From positions 1 through 12,728 of the forward strand of contig CAUZRQ010000144.1 of assembly GCA_963582065.1 (NCBI GenBank): a stretch of 12,728 bases of DNA, read 5' to 3'. The translations under genes and the position numbers were made by a program. The notes under the pieces were generated by a model. It searched no databases, was not told where the DNA came from, and worked only from the letters and a program-made list of their open reading frames with translations. Positions within the stretch are counted from its first letter, which is position 1, and each line of letters starts with the position of its first letter. Source of the stretch: UBA8437 sp963582065. Lineage in GTDB: Bacteria; Planctomycetota; Planctomycetia; Planctomycetales; Planctomycetaceae. Positions 1 through 6,840 of this stretch are shown piece after piece.

Positions 1-273
1 CGGGTGGTGCTGGTTCACACGACTCCCTACGGTCCGGGCCCGCGCGGCAGTCGGGCGATGATCAGCCACGACGAGGGGAAGACGTGGGAAGACGAGGCGT
101 ACTACCTGACGTTCAGTGAACCGAGCGGATACAACCAGAGCGTGGTGCTGAAAGATGGCACCATTCTGACCGTCGCATCCCGTCACGACTTCATCGCCCC
201 GTGGGGAAAGAAAACCGAGACGGCGGTCGCGATCCGCTGGAAGCCGGTCGGGCGCAAGTCAGCCAATCGGTGA
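1..273 (+). CDS. C-terminal fragment of a BNR/Asp-box sialidase-like protein (5' end outside the window)
   Basis: About 90 residues of the C-terminus are visible, ending at a TGA at 271-273. The frame is open from base 1, so the gene begins outside the window and the GTG at 4 is not a real start. The visible part contains a canonical Asp-box, S-x-D-x-G-x-T-W (read as SHDEGKTW), followed by the next strand pattern 'QSVVLKDGTILTVASRH', which is typical of a sialidase/BNR six-bladed propeller. Family knowledge: exported BNR proteins of this type are abundant in planctomycetes and are often annotated as exo-alpha-sialidases or glycan-binding proteins. The catalytic arginine triad and Tyr/Glu of true sialidases cannot be assessed here. 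Substrate and enzymatic activity are therefore unknown; a non-catalytic propeller is equally possible. Confidence 0.75.
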   Translation, partial: RVVLVHTTPYGPGPRGSRAMISHDEGKTWEDEAYYLTFSEPSGYNQSVVLKDGTILTVASRHDFIAPWGKKTETAVAIRWKPVGRKSANR

Positions 274-281
274 CTTTCCGA

Positions 282-298
282 CCAGGCCGTTGCCTTGG
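282..298. other. Small imperfect hairpin downstream of the sialidase-like gene
   Basis: CCAGGC-CGTT-GCCTTGG forms a six-pair stem with one bulged base, 8 nt after the stop codon of the sialidase-like gene and 18 nt past the 3' end of the tRNA gene on the other strand. It could serve as a shared transcription end point for the two converging units. No run of T follows it on either strand, so it is not a convincing intrinsic terminator. It may be coincidental. Confidence 0.2.
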
Positions 299-316
299 CG
301 AAAGAAAGAGCGGAAG

Positions 317-390
317 TACACCCGGAGGGATTCGAACCCCCAACCCTCGGTTCCGAAGACCGATGCTCTATCCAGTTGAGCTACGGGTGC
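317..390 (-). tRNA. tRNA-Arg, anticodon TCG
   Basis: The minus strand folds into a complete 74-nt cloverleaf: acceptor GCACCCG/CGGGTGT, D arm GCTC-AACTGGATA-GAGC, anticodon arm TCGGT-CTTCGGA-ACCGA, a 5-nt variable loop GGGTT, T arm GGGGG-TTCGAAT-CCCTC, and discriminator A. The anticodon is 5'-TCG-3', which reads CGA and identifies tRNA-Arg. The 3' CCA is not encoded (the next bases are CTT), so it must be added by CCA nucleotidyltransferase. The first acceptor pair is a G1-U72 wobble, which is uncommon. The gene lies 45 nt downstream of the Ldh_2 family gene on the same strand and may be processed from that transcript; no separate promoter is obvious in the 45 nt. Confidence 0.96.
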
Positions 391-435
391 AGGTGTCGGT
401 GTGGCGATTATTGCGGACCGGTATCGTTTTGACCA

Positions 436-1575
436 TCAGGCGACAGTCCACGGGCCGGGGATTTCCTTCGCTTCGGCGACCGCCTGGAGAGATTCGACCT
501 GGTCGACGTGCATCGGCAGCCCGTCCTGTCGCCAGGCCCGTTCGCGTTCGGCCTCGAGATCGCCCGGCAGGCAGACGCGATCGAATCCCTCGGCCGGATC
601 CAGTTCCCGAATCTCGCTGACCGTCGCCTCGATCTGGTCGTAGAAATCGTCGGGATCGACAAACGCGTTGATGTCGATCGCGTACAGGAAGTGCTCGGAC
701 CCGTCGGCGGCGACCTCCCAGGTCTTCTTCAGCGGCATCCGTGCACCGACGAGCGGTCCACAGAGGACCGAGCTGAAAAACGCCAGCCCGTAGCCCCGCG
801 GCCCGGCCGCCGGCAGCAGGGTCTTGGCGGCGTCGACATCGGTCGTGGGGTTGCCCTCGGCATCCACCGCCCAGCCCTCGGGGATCGGTTGCCCGTACAT
901 TCCCATCGTGTGGACTTTTCCCCAACTGGAGACGGCGCAGGCCATGTCGAGCACCACCGGGTGACCGTCGCGGGTCGGAGCGGCCCAGGCCAGGGCGTTG
1001 TTGGCCACCGCCGGGCCGCGGCTGCCGTAGGCGGTCACCGTCGCCGGGCCGGTGCTGGTCGTGGCGTAGCCGATCATCCCCTCGGCCGCGGCCATCATCG
1101 CGTAGACCTGGGCGGCCCCGAAGTGCTGGCTGGCCCTCACCGCCACGGTTCCCGTGCCGACCTCCCTGGCCTTGGCGATGGCCATCTGCATCGCGTGGGT
1201 GGCCGCGACGTGGCCCAGGCCCTTGCCGCCGTTGAGCACCGCCATCGCCGGAGTGTCGCGCTCGGTCAGGATCGTGGCCCGGGGATCGATGCCCCCCGCC
1301 TGCATCTGTTCGAGGTAGCGGGGCAGGGCACGGGTGCCATGAGACGGAATGCCTCGCAGGTCGGCCTCGATCAAGCGATCGGCGCCGGCCGCCGCCTCGA
1401 CCGGGAACATCGCCTCGTGGCACAGCACGTCGATCACCCACTGCCGCAGGGGCTCGACCGGCACGCGCTGTTCCTGTCCTTCGTCGAGTGGGTAGCCGGG
1501 GATGATCGCCATGGGAGAGCTTTCGCGAATCGGGAAATCTGTGACCTTGTTGTCGTCGGGCGTGAAGCCGACCAT
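436..1575 (-). CDS. Malate/L-lactate dehydrogenase family (Ldh_2) NAD(P)-dependent oxidoreductase
   Basis: This is a cytoplasmic 379-residue protein of the Ldh_2 fold, which is unrelated to classical Rossmann malate and lactate dehydrogenases. Visible family motifs are the SHG..R.P.Y block at about residues 78-87 (SHGTRALPRY), SQHFGAA at about 149-155 (usually 'NHFGAA'), an AVANNALAWAAP block at about 189-200 (family: G.NP.A.A.P), LDMA at about 209-212, and GYGLA at about 261-265 (family: KGYGLA). Characterised relatives reduce or oxidise 2-hydroxyacids (malate, lactate, sulfolactate, ureidoglycolate). A subgroup (DpkA type) reduces the cyclic imines pyrroline-2- and piperideine-2-carboxylate or makes N-methyl amino acids. 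The substrate here cannot be read from sequence. The gene follows the FAD oxidase gene by 9 nt, so it is probably co-transcribed with it. The start at 1575 was chosen for that tight spacing; ATG at 1512 (MAIIPGYPL...) is a credible alternative that fits many homologues in length. Neither has a strong Shine-Dalgarno. Confidence 0.88.
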   Translation of the reverse strand: MVGFTPDDNKVTDFPIRESSPMAIIPGYPLDEGQEQRVPVEPLRQWVIDVLCHEAMFPVEAAAGADRLIEADLRGIPSHGTRALPRYLEQMQAGGIDPRATILTERDTPAMAVLNGGKGLGHVAATHAMQMAIAKAREVGTGTVAVRASQHFGAAQVYAMMAAAEGMIGYATTSTGPATVTAYGSRGPAVANNALAWAAPTRDGHPVVLDMACAVSSWGKVHTMGMYGQPIPEGWAVDAEGNPTTDVDAAKTLLPAAGPRGYGLAFFSSVLCGPLVGARMPLKKTWEVAADGSEHFLYAIDINAFVDPDDFYDQIEATVSEIRELDPAEGFDRVCLPGDLEAERERAWRQDGLPMHVDQVESLQAVAEAKEIPGPWTVA

Positions 1576-1584
1576 CTTCTCGAC

Positions 1585-2730
1585 TCAGTCGGACCTCAGC
1601 AACCCGGGCCGAGTTGCCGAGAGAAACCCGATCGAGTGCTCGGTGCGGCCGTCCAGCGCCAGGTCGGCCAGGATGCTGCCGATGATCGGGGTGAACTTGA
1701 AGCCGTGACCCGAGAAGCCGCAGGCGATCGCCACCCCGGAGTGCTCGGGATGATGGTCGACGATGAAGTCCAGGTCGGGCGTGCGGGTGTAGAGACAGAC
1801 GGTGTGGCGGACCGGTTCGGTCGAGAGGCCCGGCATGTAAGCCTCGAGATACTCTGCCAACGGGGGCAGATCGACGGAGAGGACATCACGCTCGACGGTC
1901 AGGGGATCGGAGATGTTGACTCCGGCGGTGTGCTCGGCCACCTTGACCGTCTCTCCGTCGAGCGATGGGAACCCGTAGAACTCGCCGCCGGGTGTTTCCA
2001 GGAAGAACACGCCGGCTCCATTCGACCGGTTGTACTGGTCGGTCGATGCCGGGAACCAGAACAGCGGCTTGCGGACGATTTCCCACGAGACCGGCAATCC
2101 CGGCAGCAGGCCGGGGACCCACGCGCCGGGGGCCACGATCAGCGAGCCGGCCTGGTAGCGATCGCGGTCGGTGACCACCTCGATCGAATCGCCCCGGGAT
2201 GTCCATTCGATGACCGTCTCGTCTGTCTGCAGCACCGCTCCACGACCGACGGCCCGTCCGATGTGCGCGGCGACGGCGTCCTCGACGAACAGGTATCCCC
2301 CGGCCTCCTCCCACACCGCTTCGAATTCGTCGGGTATGGCGAAGCCGGGGAAGTCGGTGGCCAGTCGTTGGGTCGAGACGTCCTGGAGATCGAGCCCGTG
2401 CAATGCCGCGGCCTGGCGGGTTCCGGAAACGGCCGGTCCATCGGGGTGACCGGCCAGCAGCAGCCCGCAGCGGTCGATCAACGGTTGGCCACTGTCGGCT
2501 GCCAGTTGGTCCCACAGCCGGTACGCGTCGATCGCCAACGGGACGTAGTCGGAGTGCTCGAAGTACGCCTGCCGGATGACGCGGGTGTGTCCGTGTGAAC
2601 TGCCGCGGTCATGAGCGATGCCGAACCGCTCGATACCCAGCACGCTTGCCCCGCGGGAGGCGACGTGGTCCAGGGCGGCACTGCCGAAGCCGCCGACTCC
2701 GATTACCACGCAGTCAAATTGCGTGCTCAC
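1585..2730 (-). CDS. FAD-dependent amine oxidase of the monomeric sarcosine oxidase / N-methyl-L-tryptophan oxidase family
   Basis: 381 residues, close to the usual ~370-390 of MSOX/MTOX flavoenzymes, which oxidise secondary amino acids with O2 to an imine plus H2O2. The N-terminal dinucleotide-binding motif G-x-G-x-x-G is at residues 11-16. The block SSHGHTR (about 44-50) matches the H/R flavin-contact motif of MSOX. VKVAEH at 262-267 carries the Lys and His seen at the active site. Cys312 in 'VCLYTRTP' sits where MSOX (Cys315) and MTOX (Cys308) attach FAD covalently, and Lys345 in 'GHGFKF' matches the carboxylate-binding lysine. So the enzyme looks catalytically complete, but the preferred amino acid (sarcosine, N-methyl amino acid, pipecolate or other) is unknown. 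The start is a GTG overlapping the TGA of the upstream gene by 4 bp (GTGA). No Shine-Dalgarno precedes it, so it is probably translationally coupled. No signal peptide is visible. Confidence 0.92.
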   Translation of the reverse strand: MSTQFDCVVIGVGGFGSAALDHVASRGASVLGIERFGIAHDRGSSHGHTRVIRQAYFEHSDYVPLAIDAYRLWDQLAADSGQPLIDRCGLLLAGHPDGPAVSGTRQAAALHGLDLQDVSTQRLATDFPGFAIPDEFEAVWEEAGGYLFVEDAVAAHIGRAVGRGAVLQTDETVIEWTSRGDSIEVVTDRDRYQAGSLIVAPGAWVPGLLPGLPVSWEIVRKPLFWFPASTDQYNRSNGAGVFFLETPGGEFYGFPSLDGETVKVAEHTAGVNISDPLTVERDVLSVDLPPLAEYLEAYMPGLSTEPVRHTVCLYTRTPDLDFIVDHHPEHSGVAIACGFSGHGFKFTPIIGSILADLALDGRTEHSIGFLSATRPGLLRSD

Positions 2731-4034
2731 TTGCCCGCTGCCAGGTTGACCCGGACCAGCTCCTTGTCGTTGCGGGCAAAGACGCTCTTGAGTGCAAAGG
2801 CCGGGTGCGACCAGATGGTCATCCGCCGACGGACTTTTCGGGTCGGTTCGACCAGCTTTGCCCGGCTGATCTCCTGGTACCCCTTCGGCGAGAGCTTGGC
2901 GATGATCAGGTCGCCCTGCTCGTTGTGGATGAACTGGCGATCCCCGTGTGTCACCAGGAACGCGTTCCACCAGCGGTCCTTGCCGGTCGGCTTGATCGAC
3001 TCCCAGATCCGCTTGCCGTTGGTGGCGTCCAGGCACCGCAGCTGGCCGTAGCTGCAGATACCGTAGATGTGGCTGCCGTTGAAGATCGGGGTGGAAATGA
3101 TCGAGTGCAGCCCGTCGGTCTTGATCTCGCTGTCGCTTTTCCCCTTCCAGGCAACCTTCGCCTTGCGGCCGTCGGAGGAGACCTCGAGCATCATCGGCCC
3201 GTTGTAGAACGCCGTGACGAACAATCGGTTGCCGGCCTGGCGGGGGGTCGAGATGGTCAGCCCGACACGAACCGCAAACGGGACCTGCCAGATCAGCTTG
3301 CCGTTTGTCGGATCGAGGCTGCTGATGGCGGTCGGATGCCAGACGACCAGTTGACGGGTCTTGCCGAAGGTCATGATCACCGGTGGGCAGTAGCCGATCA
3401 TCTCGTCCTCGAGGCTCCGCCACAGTTCCTTGCCGGTCAGCTTGTCGAAGCTGACCACCAGTGATCCGTCGGTGCCGCCGACCAGGGTGATCAACTGGCG
3501 TCCGTCGATCAGCGGCGAGGCGACCATGCCCCAGATCGGCAGCTTGGTGCCGTAGTCGGCCACGAAGTTCTTCTTCCAGATCACCGACCCGTCACTGACC
3601 TTCATGCAGAACATGTCGCCCATCGCGCCGATGGTGTAGACACGGTCCTGCTCGATGACCGGGGTCATCCGTGGACCGGCCGGGTAGCTGACGCTGTAGC
3701 GGACCGGGTAGGTGCGGGTCCACAGGATCTTGCCGGTTTCGGCGTCGAGCGAGTGGATCCGTTCGATCCGTTTCTGGCGGATGAAGTCGGTGATATAGAC
3801 GCGTCCGTCGGCGACGGCCGGACCCGAGTAGCCTTCGCCAATCGGCGTCGACCAGACCCGGGGCAGCAGGCCCTTGGTGGGCAGCGTCTTGACGATGCCC
3901 GTTTCTCGCCAGACCAGGTCGCGCTTCGGGCCGCCCCACTGGGGCCAGTCGTCGGCGGTTGCCGGCGAGACGGCGGCGAGCCAAATGACGGCGGAAGCGA
4001 GCACGACGGTCAACGGTTGGACGAAGCCGGTCAT
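2727..4034 (-). CDS. Secreted PQQ-like beta-propeller repeat protein
   Basis: 435 residues. The N-terminus has a hydrophobic signal segment (about 7-24) with a probable cleavage after ATA near residue 27. It is followed directly by DDWPQWGGPKRD, the motif that opens many planctomycete PQQ-repeat proteins. The rest carries successive propeller blades with the Trp-docking type pattern (S/C)LD..(T/N)GK..W: about residues 95-105, 196-205, 239-249 and 334-344. Such eight-bladed propellers occur in quinoprotein dehydrogenases and in the non-enzymatic scaffold BamB. No dehydrogenase cofactor-ligand set or cytochrome CXXCH motif is visible, so a structural or binding role outside the cytoplasm is at least as likely as catalysis. 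It is the first gene of the probable operon with the FAD oxidase and Ldh_2 genes, although those two products look cytoplasmic. Start ATG 4034 has AGGAGA seven bases upstream. Confidence 0.9.
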   Translation of the reverse strand: MTGFVQPLTVVLASAVIWLAAVSPATADDWPQWGGPKRDLVWRETGIVKTLPTKGLLPRVWSTPIGEGYSGPAVADGRVYITDFIRQKRIERIHSLDAETGKILWTRTYPVRYSVSYPAGPRMTPVIEQDRVYTIGAMGDMFCMKVSDGSVIWKKNFVADYGTKLPIWGMVASPLIDGRQLITLVGGTDGSLVVSFDKLTGKELWRSLEDEMIGYCPPVIMTFGKTRQLVVWHPTAISSLDPTNGKLIWQVPFAVRVGLTISTPRQAGNRLFVTAFYNGPMMLEVSSDGRKAKVAWKGKSDSEIKTDGLHSIISTPIFNGSHIYGICSYGQLRCLDATNGKRIWESIKPTGKDRWWNAFLVTHGDRQFIHNEQGDLIIAKLSPKGYQEISRAKLVEPTRKVRRRMTIWSHPAFALKSVFARNDKELVRVNLAAGK

Positions 4035-4041
4035 CGAGAGA

Positions 4042-4047
4042 TCTCCT
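4042..4047 (-). promoter_or_regulatory. Ribosome binding site deciding the start of the PQQ-repeat gene
   Basis: AGGAGA on the minus strand lies 7 nt before ATG 4034. It favours this start over other in-frame candidates further upstream, which would add a poorly hydrophobic extension in front of the signal peptide. Confidence 0.75.
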
Positions 4048-4048
4048 G

Positions 4049-4058
4049 GATTCGAATC
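4049..4058. repeat. 10-bp perfect palindrome just upstream of the PQQ-gene RBS
   Basis: GATTCGAATC is a perfect 10-bp palindrome beginning 2 nt upstream of the AGGAGA ribosome site, in the leader of the PQQ-repeat gene. It could be a small operator or a random event; about a dozen 10-bp palindromes are expected by chance in a window this size, so only the location is suggestive. Confidence 0.25.
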
Positions 4059-4132
4059 AGCCGCCATTCTGTCACCCCGACGGTTGATTGGCCACCGGAG
4101 CGGCACTCGATGGCGGATCGGACCGGCCGAGA

Positions 4133-4161
4133 TGTATACTCGGAATCCCGCCCGTGACAGT
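4133..4161. promoter_or_regulatory. Candidate bidirectional promoter core between the PQQ-repeat and TolB-like genes
   Basis: The octamer TGTATACT at 4133-4140 gives a -10-like hexamer on both strands: TATACT (4135-4140) reading right and TATACA (4138-4133) reading left. For the leftward gene a -35-like CTGTCA (plus bases 4155-4160) lies 16 bp upstream, giving a leader of roughly 90 nt. For the rightward gene no good -35 is seen, and the leader would be about 70 nt. This is pattern matching only. Shared symmetric -10 elements are known to drive divergent transcription in bacteria. Confidence 0.4.
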
Positions 4162-4201
4162 CGGCGGGCCGAGTGGTTTTCGAGAGCCGAGACGAACAGG
4201 C

Positions 4202-4209
4202 GAGAGGGG
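4202..4209 (+). promoter_or_regulatory. Ribosome binding site deciding the start of the TolB-like gene
   Basis: GAGAGGGG lies 8 nt upstream of GTG 4218. A second purine run, GGAG (4212-4215), is too close to 4218 but lies 11 nt from ATG 4227, so that ATG (three codons in) is the only serious competitor. Confidence 0.5.
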
Positions 4210-4217
4210 TTGGAGCC

Positions 4218-5303
4218 GTGAAATCGATGGTCCGATTGTTGGTGTTGGTTGCCCTGCTGGTTGTCACGTCGGAGGCCGGTGCCGCCGACAAGCCGGATGC
4301 TGCCAAGAAGGCGGGGGCGGCACTGGAAGCCCGTCACCTGGGGCACATTCAGCGGGTGACCTTCGGGTTGCCGCGGGCCGGTGAAGGATACTTTTCGCCC
4401 GACGGCAAGTGGGTCGTCTACCAGGCCTACCCGGTCGGTTATCCCTTCTACCAGATCTACGTGCAGAAGCTGGGCGAGAAGACGACCCGGCGGGTCAGTC
4501 CCGGTCGCGGTCGCACGACCTGCAGTTTTTTCACCATCGACGGCAAGAAGATCCTGTTCGCCTCCAGCCACACCGACCCGCAGATCGAGCAGACCGAGCA
4601 GCAGGCCCGGGAACTGGCGGCCAAGGGTGGTCGTCGTCGGTACCAGTGGGACTTCGACAAGCACATGGACATCTACGTCTGTGATTTCAACGGCACCGGG
4701 CTGAAGCGGCTGACCAACACGCCCGGCTACGATGCCGAGGGGTCGTATTCGGCCGACGGCAAGCAGATCGTCTTCACTTCCAGTCGCGACGGTGATGCCG
4801 ATCTCTACATCATGGACGCCGACGGCAAGAACGTTCGTCAACTGGTCAACAACCCCGGCTACGACGGTGGCCCGTTCTTTTCGCCCGATGGCAACTGGGT
4901 GATCTACCGCAGCGATCGGCAGAAGGAGCACATGCTTCAGATCTTCGCCGTCAGCGTCGACGGCAAGCACGACATCCAGTTGACCAACAACCTGGGCACC
5001 GTCAACTGGGCTCCCTACTTCCACCCGTCAAGCCGGTACATCATCTGGACCCGGGCCGACTACTCGCAGGGTCCACGCGGCGCTCACTTCAACCTGTTCA
5101 CGATGGACCTGAAGCTGGGCAAGACGACGGTCAAGGCCGGTGACGTGCGTCAGGTGACCTCCAACGCGGCCGCGGACGTGTTGCCGGTCTTCAGCCCCGA
5201 CGGCAAGAAGCTGATGTGGACCTCGGCCCGCTCCAAGGACAAGGCCAGCCAGTTGTGGATCGCCGACTGGCTGCGCGGGACCGAGGCGGCGGCCGCGAAG
5301 TAG
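4218..5303 (+). CDS. Exported TolB/WD40-like (PD40) beta-propeller protein
   Basis: 361 residues. A short basic start is followed by a strong hydrophobic core (residues about 5-18) and a probable signal-peptidase site near AGA, residue 22. It is followed by at least five PD40-type strands with the F/Y-S-x-D-G-K pattern: YFSPDGKWVVY (58-68), FFTIDGKKILF (104-114), SYSADGKQIVF (176-186), FFSPDGNWVIY (220-230) and VFSPDGKKLMW (324-334). This fits a six-bladed TolB-type propeller without the TolB N-terminal domain. No protease domain (as in DPP-IV or Tricorn) is attached, so it is a likely periplasmic binding or scaffold protein of unknown partner. The start GTG 4218 was chosen for the signal peptide and purine-rich site upstream; ATG 4227 is close behind. 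It is transcribed divergently from the PQQ-repeat gene and ends 6 bp from the stop of the opposing pyk. Confidence 0.87.
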   Translation: MKSMVRLLVLVALLVVTSEAGAADKPDAAKKAGAALEARHLGHIQRVTFGLPRAGEGYFSPDGKWVVYQAYPVGYPFYQIYVQKLGEKTTRRVSPGRGRTTCSFFTIDGKKILFASSHTDPQIEQTEQQARELAAKGGRRRYQWDFDKHMDIYVCDFNGTGLKRLTNTPGYDAEGSYSADGKQIVFTSSRDGDADLYIMDADGKNVRQLVNNPGYDGGPFFSPDGNWVIYRSDRQKEHMLQIFAVSVDGKHDIQLTNNLGTVNWAPYFHPSSRYIIWTRADYSQGPRGAHFNLFTMDLKLGKTTVKAGDVRQVTSNAAADVLPVFSPDGKKLMWTSARSKDKASQLWIADWLRGTEAAAAK

Positions 5304-5309
5304 GCCGGT

Positions 5310-6779
5310 TCAATCGTCGGGCGGGACCGAGTGGACCATGACCAGGTCGTGTCCGGCGGCCGACCAGTTCGAGCTGCCGACCAGCACGAGTCTCTGTCCG
5401 ACTTCGAGCACGCCCAGGTCCCGTCCCCAGCGGCAGACCTCGTCGAGCAGTCGACGGGGGCTGGTGTCGGTCGGGATCGACCTGATCGAGCGGACGCCCC
5501 AGTAGAGGTTCATCCGGCGGGCGGCGGTCGTCGAGTCCGAGACCGCCAGCACCGGGACCGGGCTGCGTTCCTTCGAGACGGCCAGGGCGGTACGACCGCT
5601 GACGGTGGGGATCACCAGCAGGCTGGCGTCGAGTTGTTCGGCGATGATGACGGCTCCCACGGTGACCGCTTCGGTGACTTCCAGTGCCCGGGCCCGTGCG
5701 TCGGGTTCGAACAGCCGCGGCGTGCCGCCGTCGACGGTCCGTTCGGCTTCGCAGACGATCCGGCTCATCATCGAGACCGCCGCCGTCGGGTTTTTGCCGA
5801 TCGCGGTTTCTCCCGAAAGCATCACCGCGTCGGTGCCGTCGAGCGTTGCGTTGGCGACGTCGCTGGCCTCGGCGCGGGTCGGGAATTCGCTGGTGGTCAT
5901 GCTGTCGAGCATCTGGGTGGCAGTGATCACCGGAACGCGATGGGCGTTGGCCGCCCGGATGATCCGTTTCTGCAGGATCGGCACCTTCGCCAGGTCCACC
6001 TCGACACCGAGGTCGCCCCGGGCCACCATCACTGCGTCGCTGATGTCGATGATCGCCTCGAGGTCGTCGATCGCTTCGCTTTTCTCGATCTTGGCGACGA
6101 TGTGCGGTGCGTGGTCACCCGGGTGGGCGGCGATCAGTTCGCGGAGCTGCCGGATGTCGTCGCTGCTCCGCACGAAACTCAGGCCGATGAAATCGACATG
6201 GTGGTCCAGTCCCCAGGCCAGGTCCTCGCGGTCCTTCTCCGTCACGCTCGGAGTGCTCAGCGCCACACCGGGCAGGTTGACCCCCTGGCGACTGCGCAGC
6301 GTCCCGGGTCGCATCACCCGGCAGATGACCCGATCGTCCTTCTCGGCCGTCACCGCCAGTTCGACGATGCCGTCGGCCAGCAGGATCCGGTCGCCGGGGG
6401 CGACGTCGTCGATCAGGTTCTCGTAGGTGCAGGTCAGCTCCTGTGTCGCATCGGCAATCTCGCCGCGGACGAAGACCACCGTGGCCCCTTCCTGGCACAG
6501 CAACTGGCCGCCGGGGATCTCGCCCAGCCGGATCTTGGGGCCGGCCAGGTCGCCGAGCACCCCGATCGGCCGTTGGAGTTCCTGTTCGACCTCGCGGATC
6601 GATGCCAGGACGTCCTCCAGCCAGTCGTACGTGCCGTGTGCGAAGTTGAGCCGGAACACGTCGACCCCGGCCAGCACCAGGTCGCGGAGGGCCGATCGGT
6701 CGGCGCAGGCCGGGCCGACCGTGGCGATGATCTTCGTCTTGACCAGAGGCGGTTCGATGTTCTGGGTGTCTGTGGCCAT
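5310..6779 (-). CDS. pyk: Pyruvate kinase
   Basis: 489 residues, a normal length. It catalyses the last glycolytic step, phosphoenolpyruvate + ADP to pyruvate + ATP, in the cytoplasm. Visible landmarks: KTKIIATVGPA (14-24); FRLNFAHG (42-49; usually NFSHG) with the phosphate-binding Arg43; GDLAGPKIRLG (76-86); the signature IVAKIEKSEAI (227-237) with catalytic Lys230 and metal-binding Glu232; VARGDLGVE (252-260) with metal-binding Asp256; ITATQMLDSM (285-294); and DAVMLSGETAIGK (317-329). The C-terminal alpha/beta regulatory domain (about 355-489) is present. The ATG at 6779 gives the expected N-terminus; a TTG further up would overlap the preceding gene and only add an unconserved leader. It lies 61 nt after the OCD-family gene and is the last gene of the probable ispG-xylB-OCD-pyk unit. 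No clear Shine-Dalgarno is seen. Confidence 0.98.
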   Translation of the reverse strand: MATDTQNIEPPLVKTKIIATVGPACADRSALRDLVLAGVDVFRLNFAHGTYDWLEDVLASIREVEQELQRPIGVLGDLAGPKIRLGEIPGGQLLCQEGATVVFVRGEIADATQELTCTYENLIDDVAPGDRILLADGIVELAVTAEKDDRVICRVMRPGTLRSRQGVNLPGVALSTPSVTEKDREDLAWGLDHHVDFIGLSFVRSSDDIRQLRELIAAHPGDHAPHIVAKIEKSEAIDDLEAIIDISDAVMVARGDLGVEVDLAKVPILQKRIIRAANAHRVPVITATQMLDSMTTSEFPTRAEASDVANATLDGTDAVMLSGETAIGKNPTAAVSMMSRIVCEAERTVDGGTPRLFEPDARARALEVTEAVTVGAVIIAEQLDASLLVIPTVSGRTALAVSKERSPVPVLAVSDSTTAARRMNLYWGVRSIRSIPTDTSPRRLLDEVCRWGRDLGVLEVGQRLVLVGSSNWSAAGHDLVMVHSVPPDD

Positions 6780-6840
6780 GGGCAGGGATTCAAGGTGTGG
6801 AGAAAGGGTTGGTCGGTGTCTGAGGATTACACAGTGTCGA

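Noticed and set aside
317..390. tRNA 3' end as an integration (att) site of a mobile element
   Set aside because: No integrase, no repeated copy of the tRNA 3' end and no composition shift is visible nearby.
508..2598. A 696-codon open frame on the plus strand opposite the Ldh_2 and FAD oxidase genes
   Set aside because: It is antisense to two genes with clear family motifs. Its translation is rich in Asp, Arg, Gly, Val and His without domain character, as expected from GC-rich codon bias on the other strand.
2731..3423. N-terminal extension of the FAD oxidase frame into the PQQ-repeat gene (possible fusion)
   Set aside because: The dinucleotide-binding motif begins just after GTG 2730, as in all family members, and the extension is an Arg/Pro/Gln-rich out-of-frame reading of the PQQ gene.
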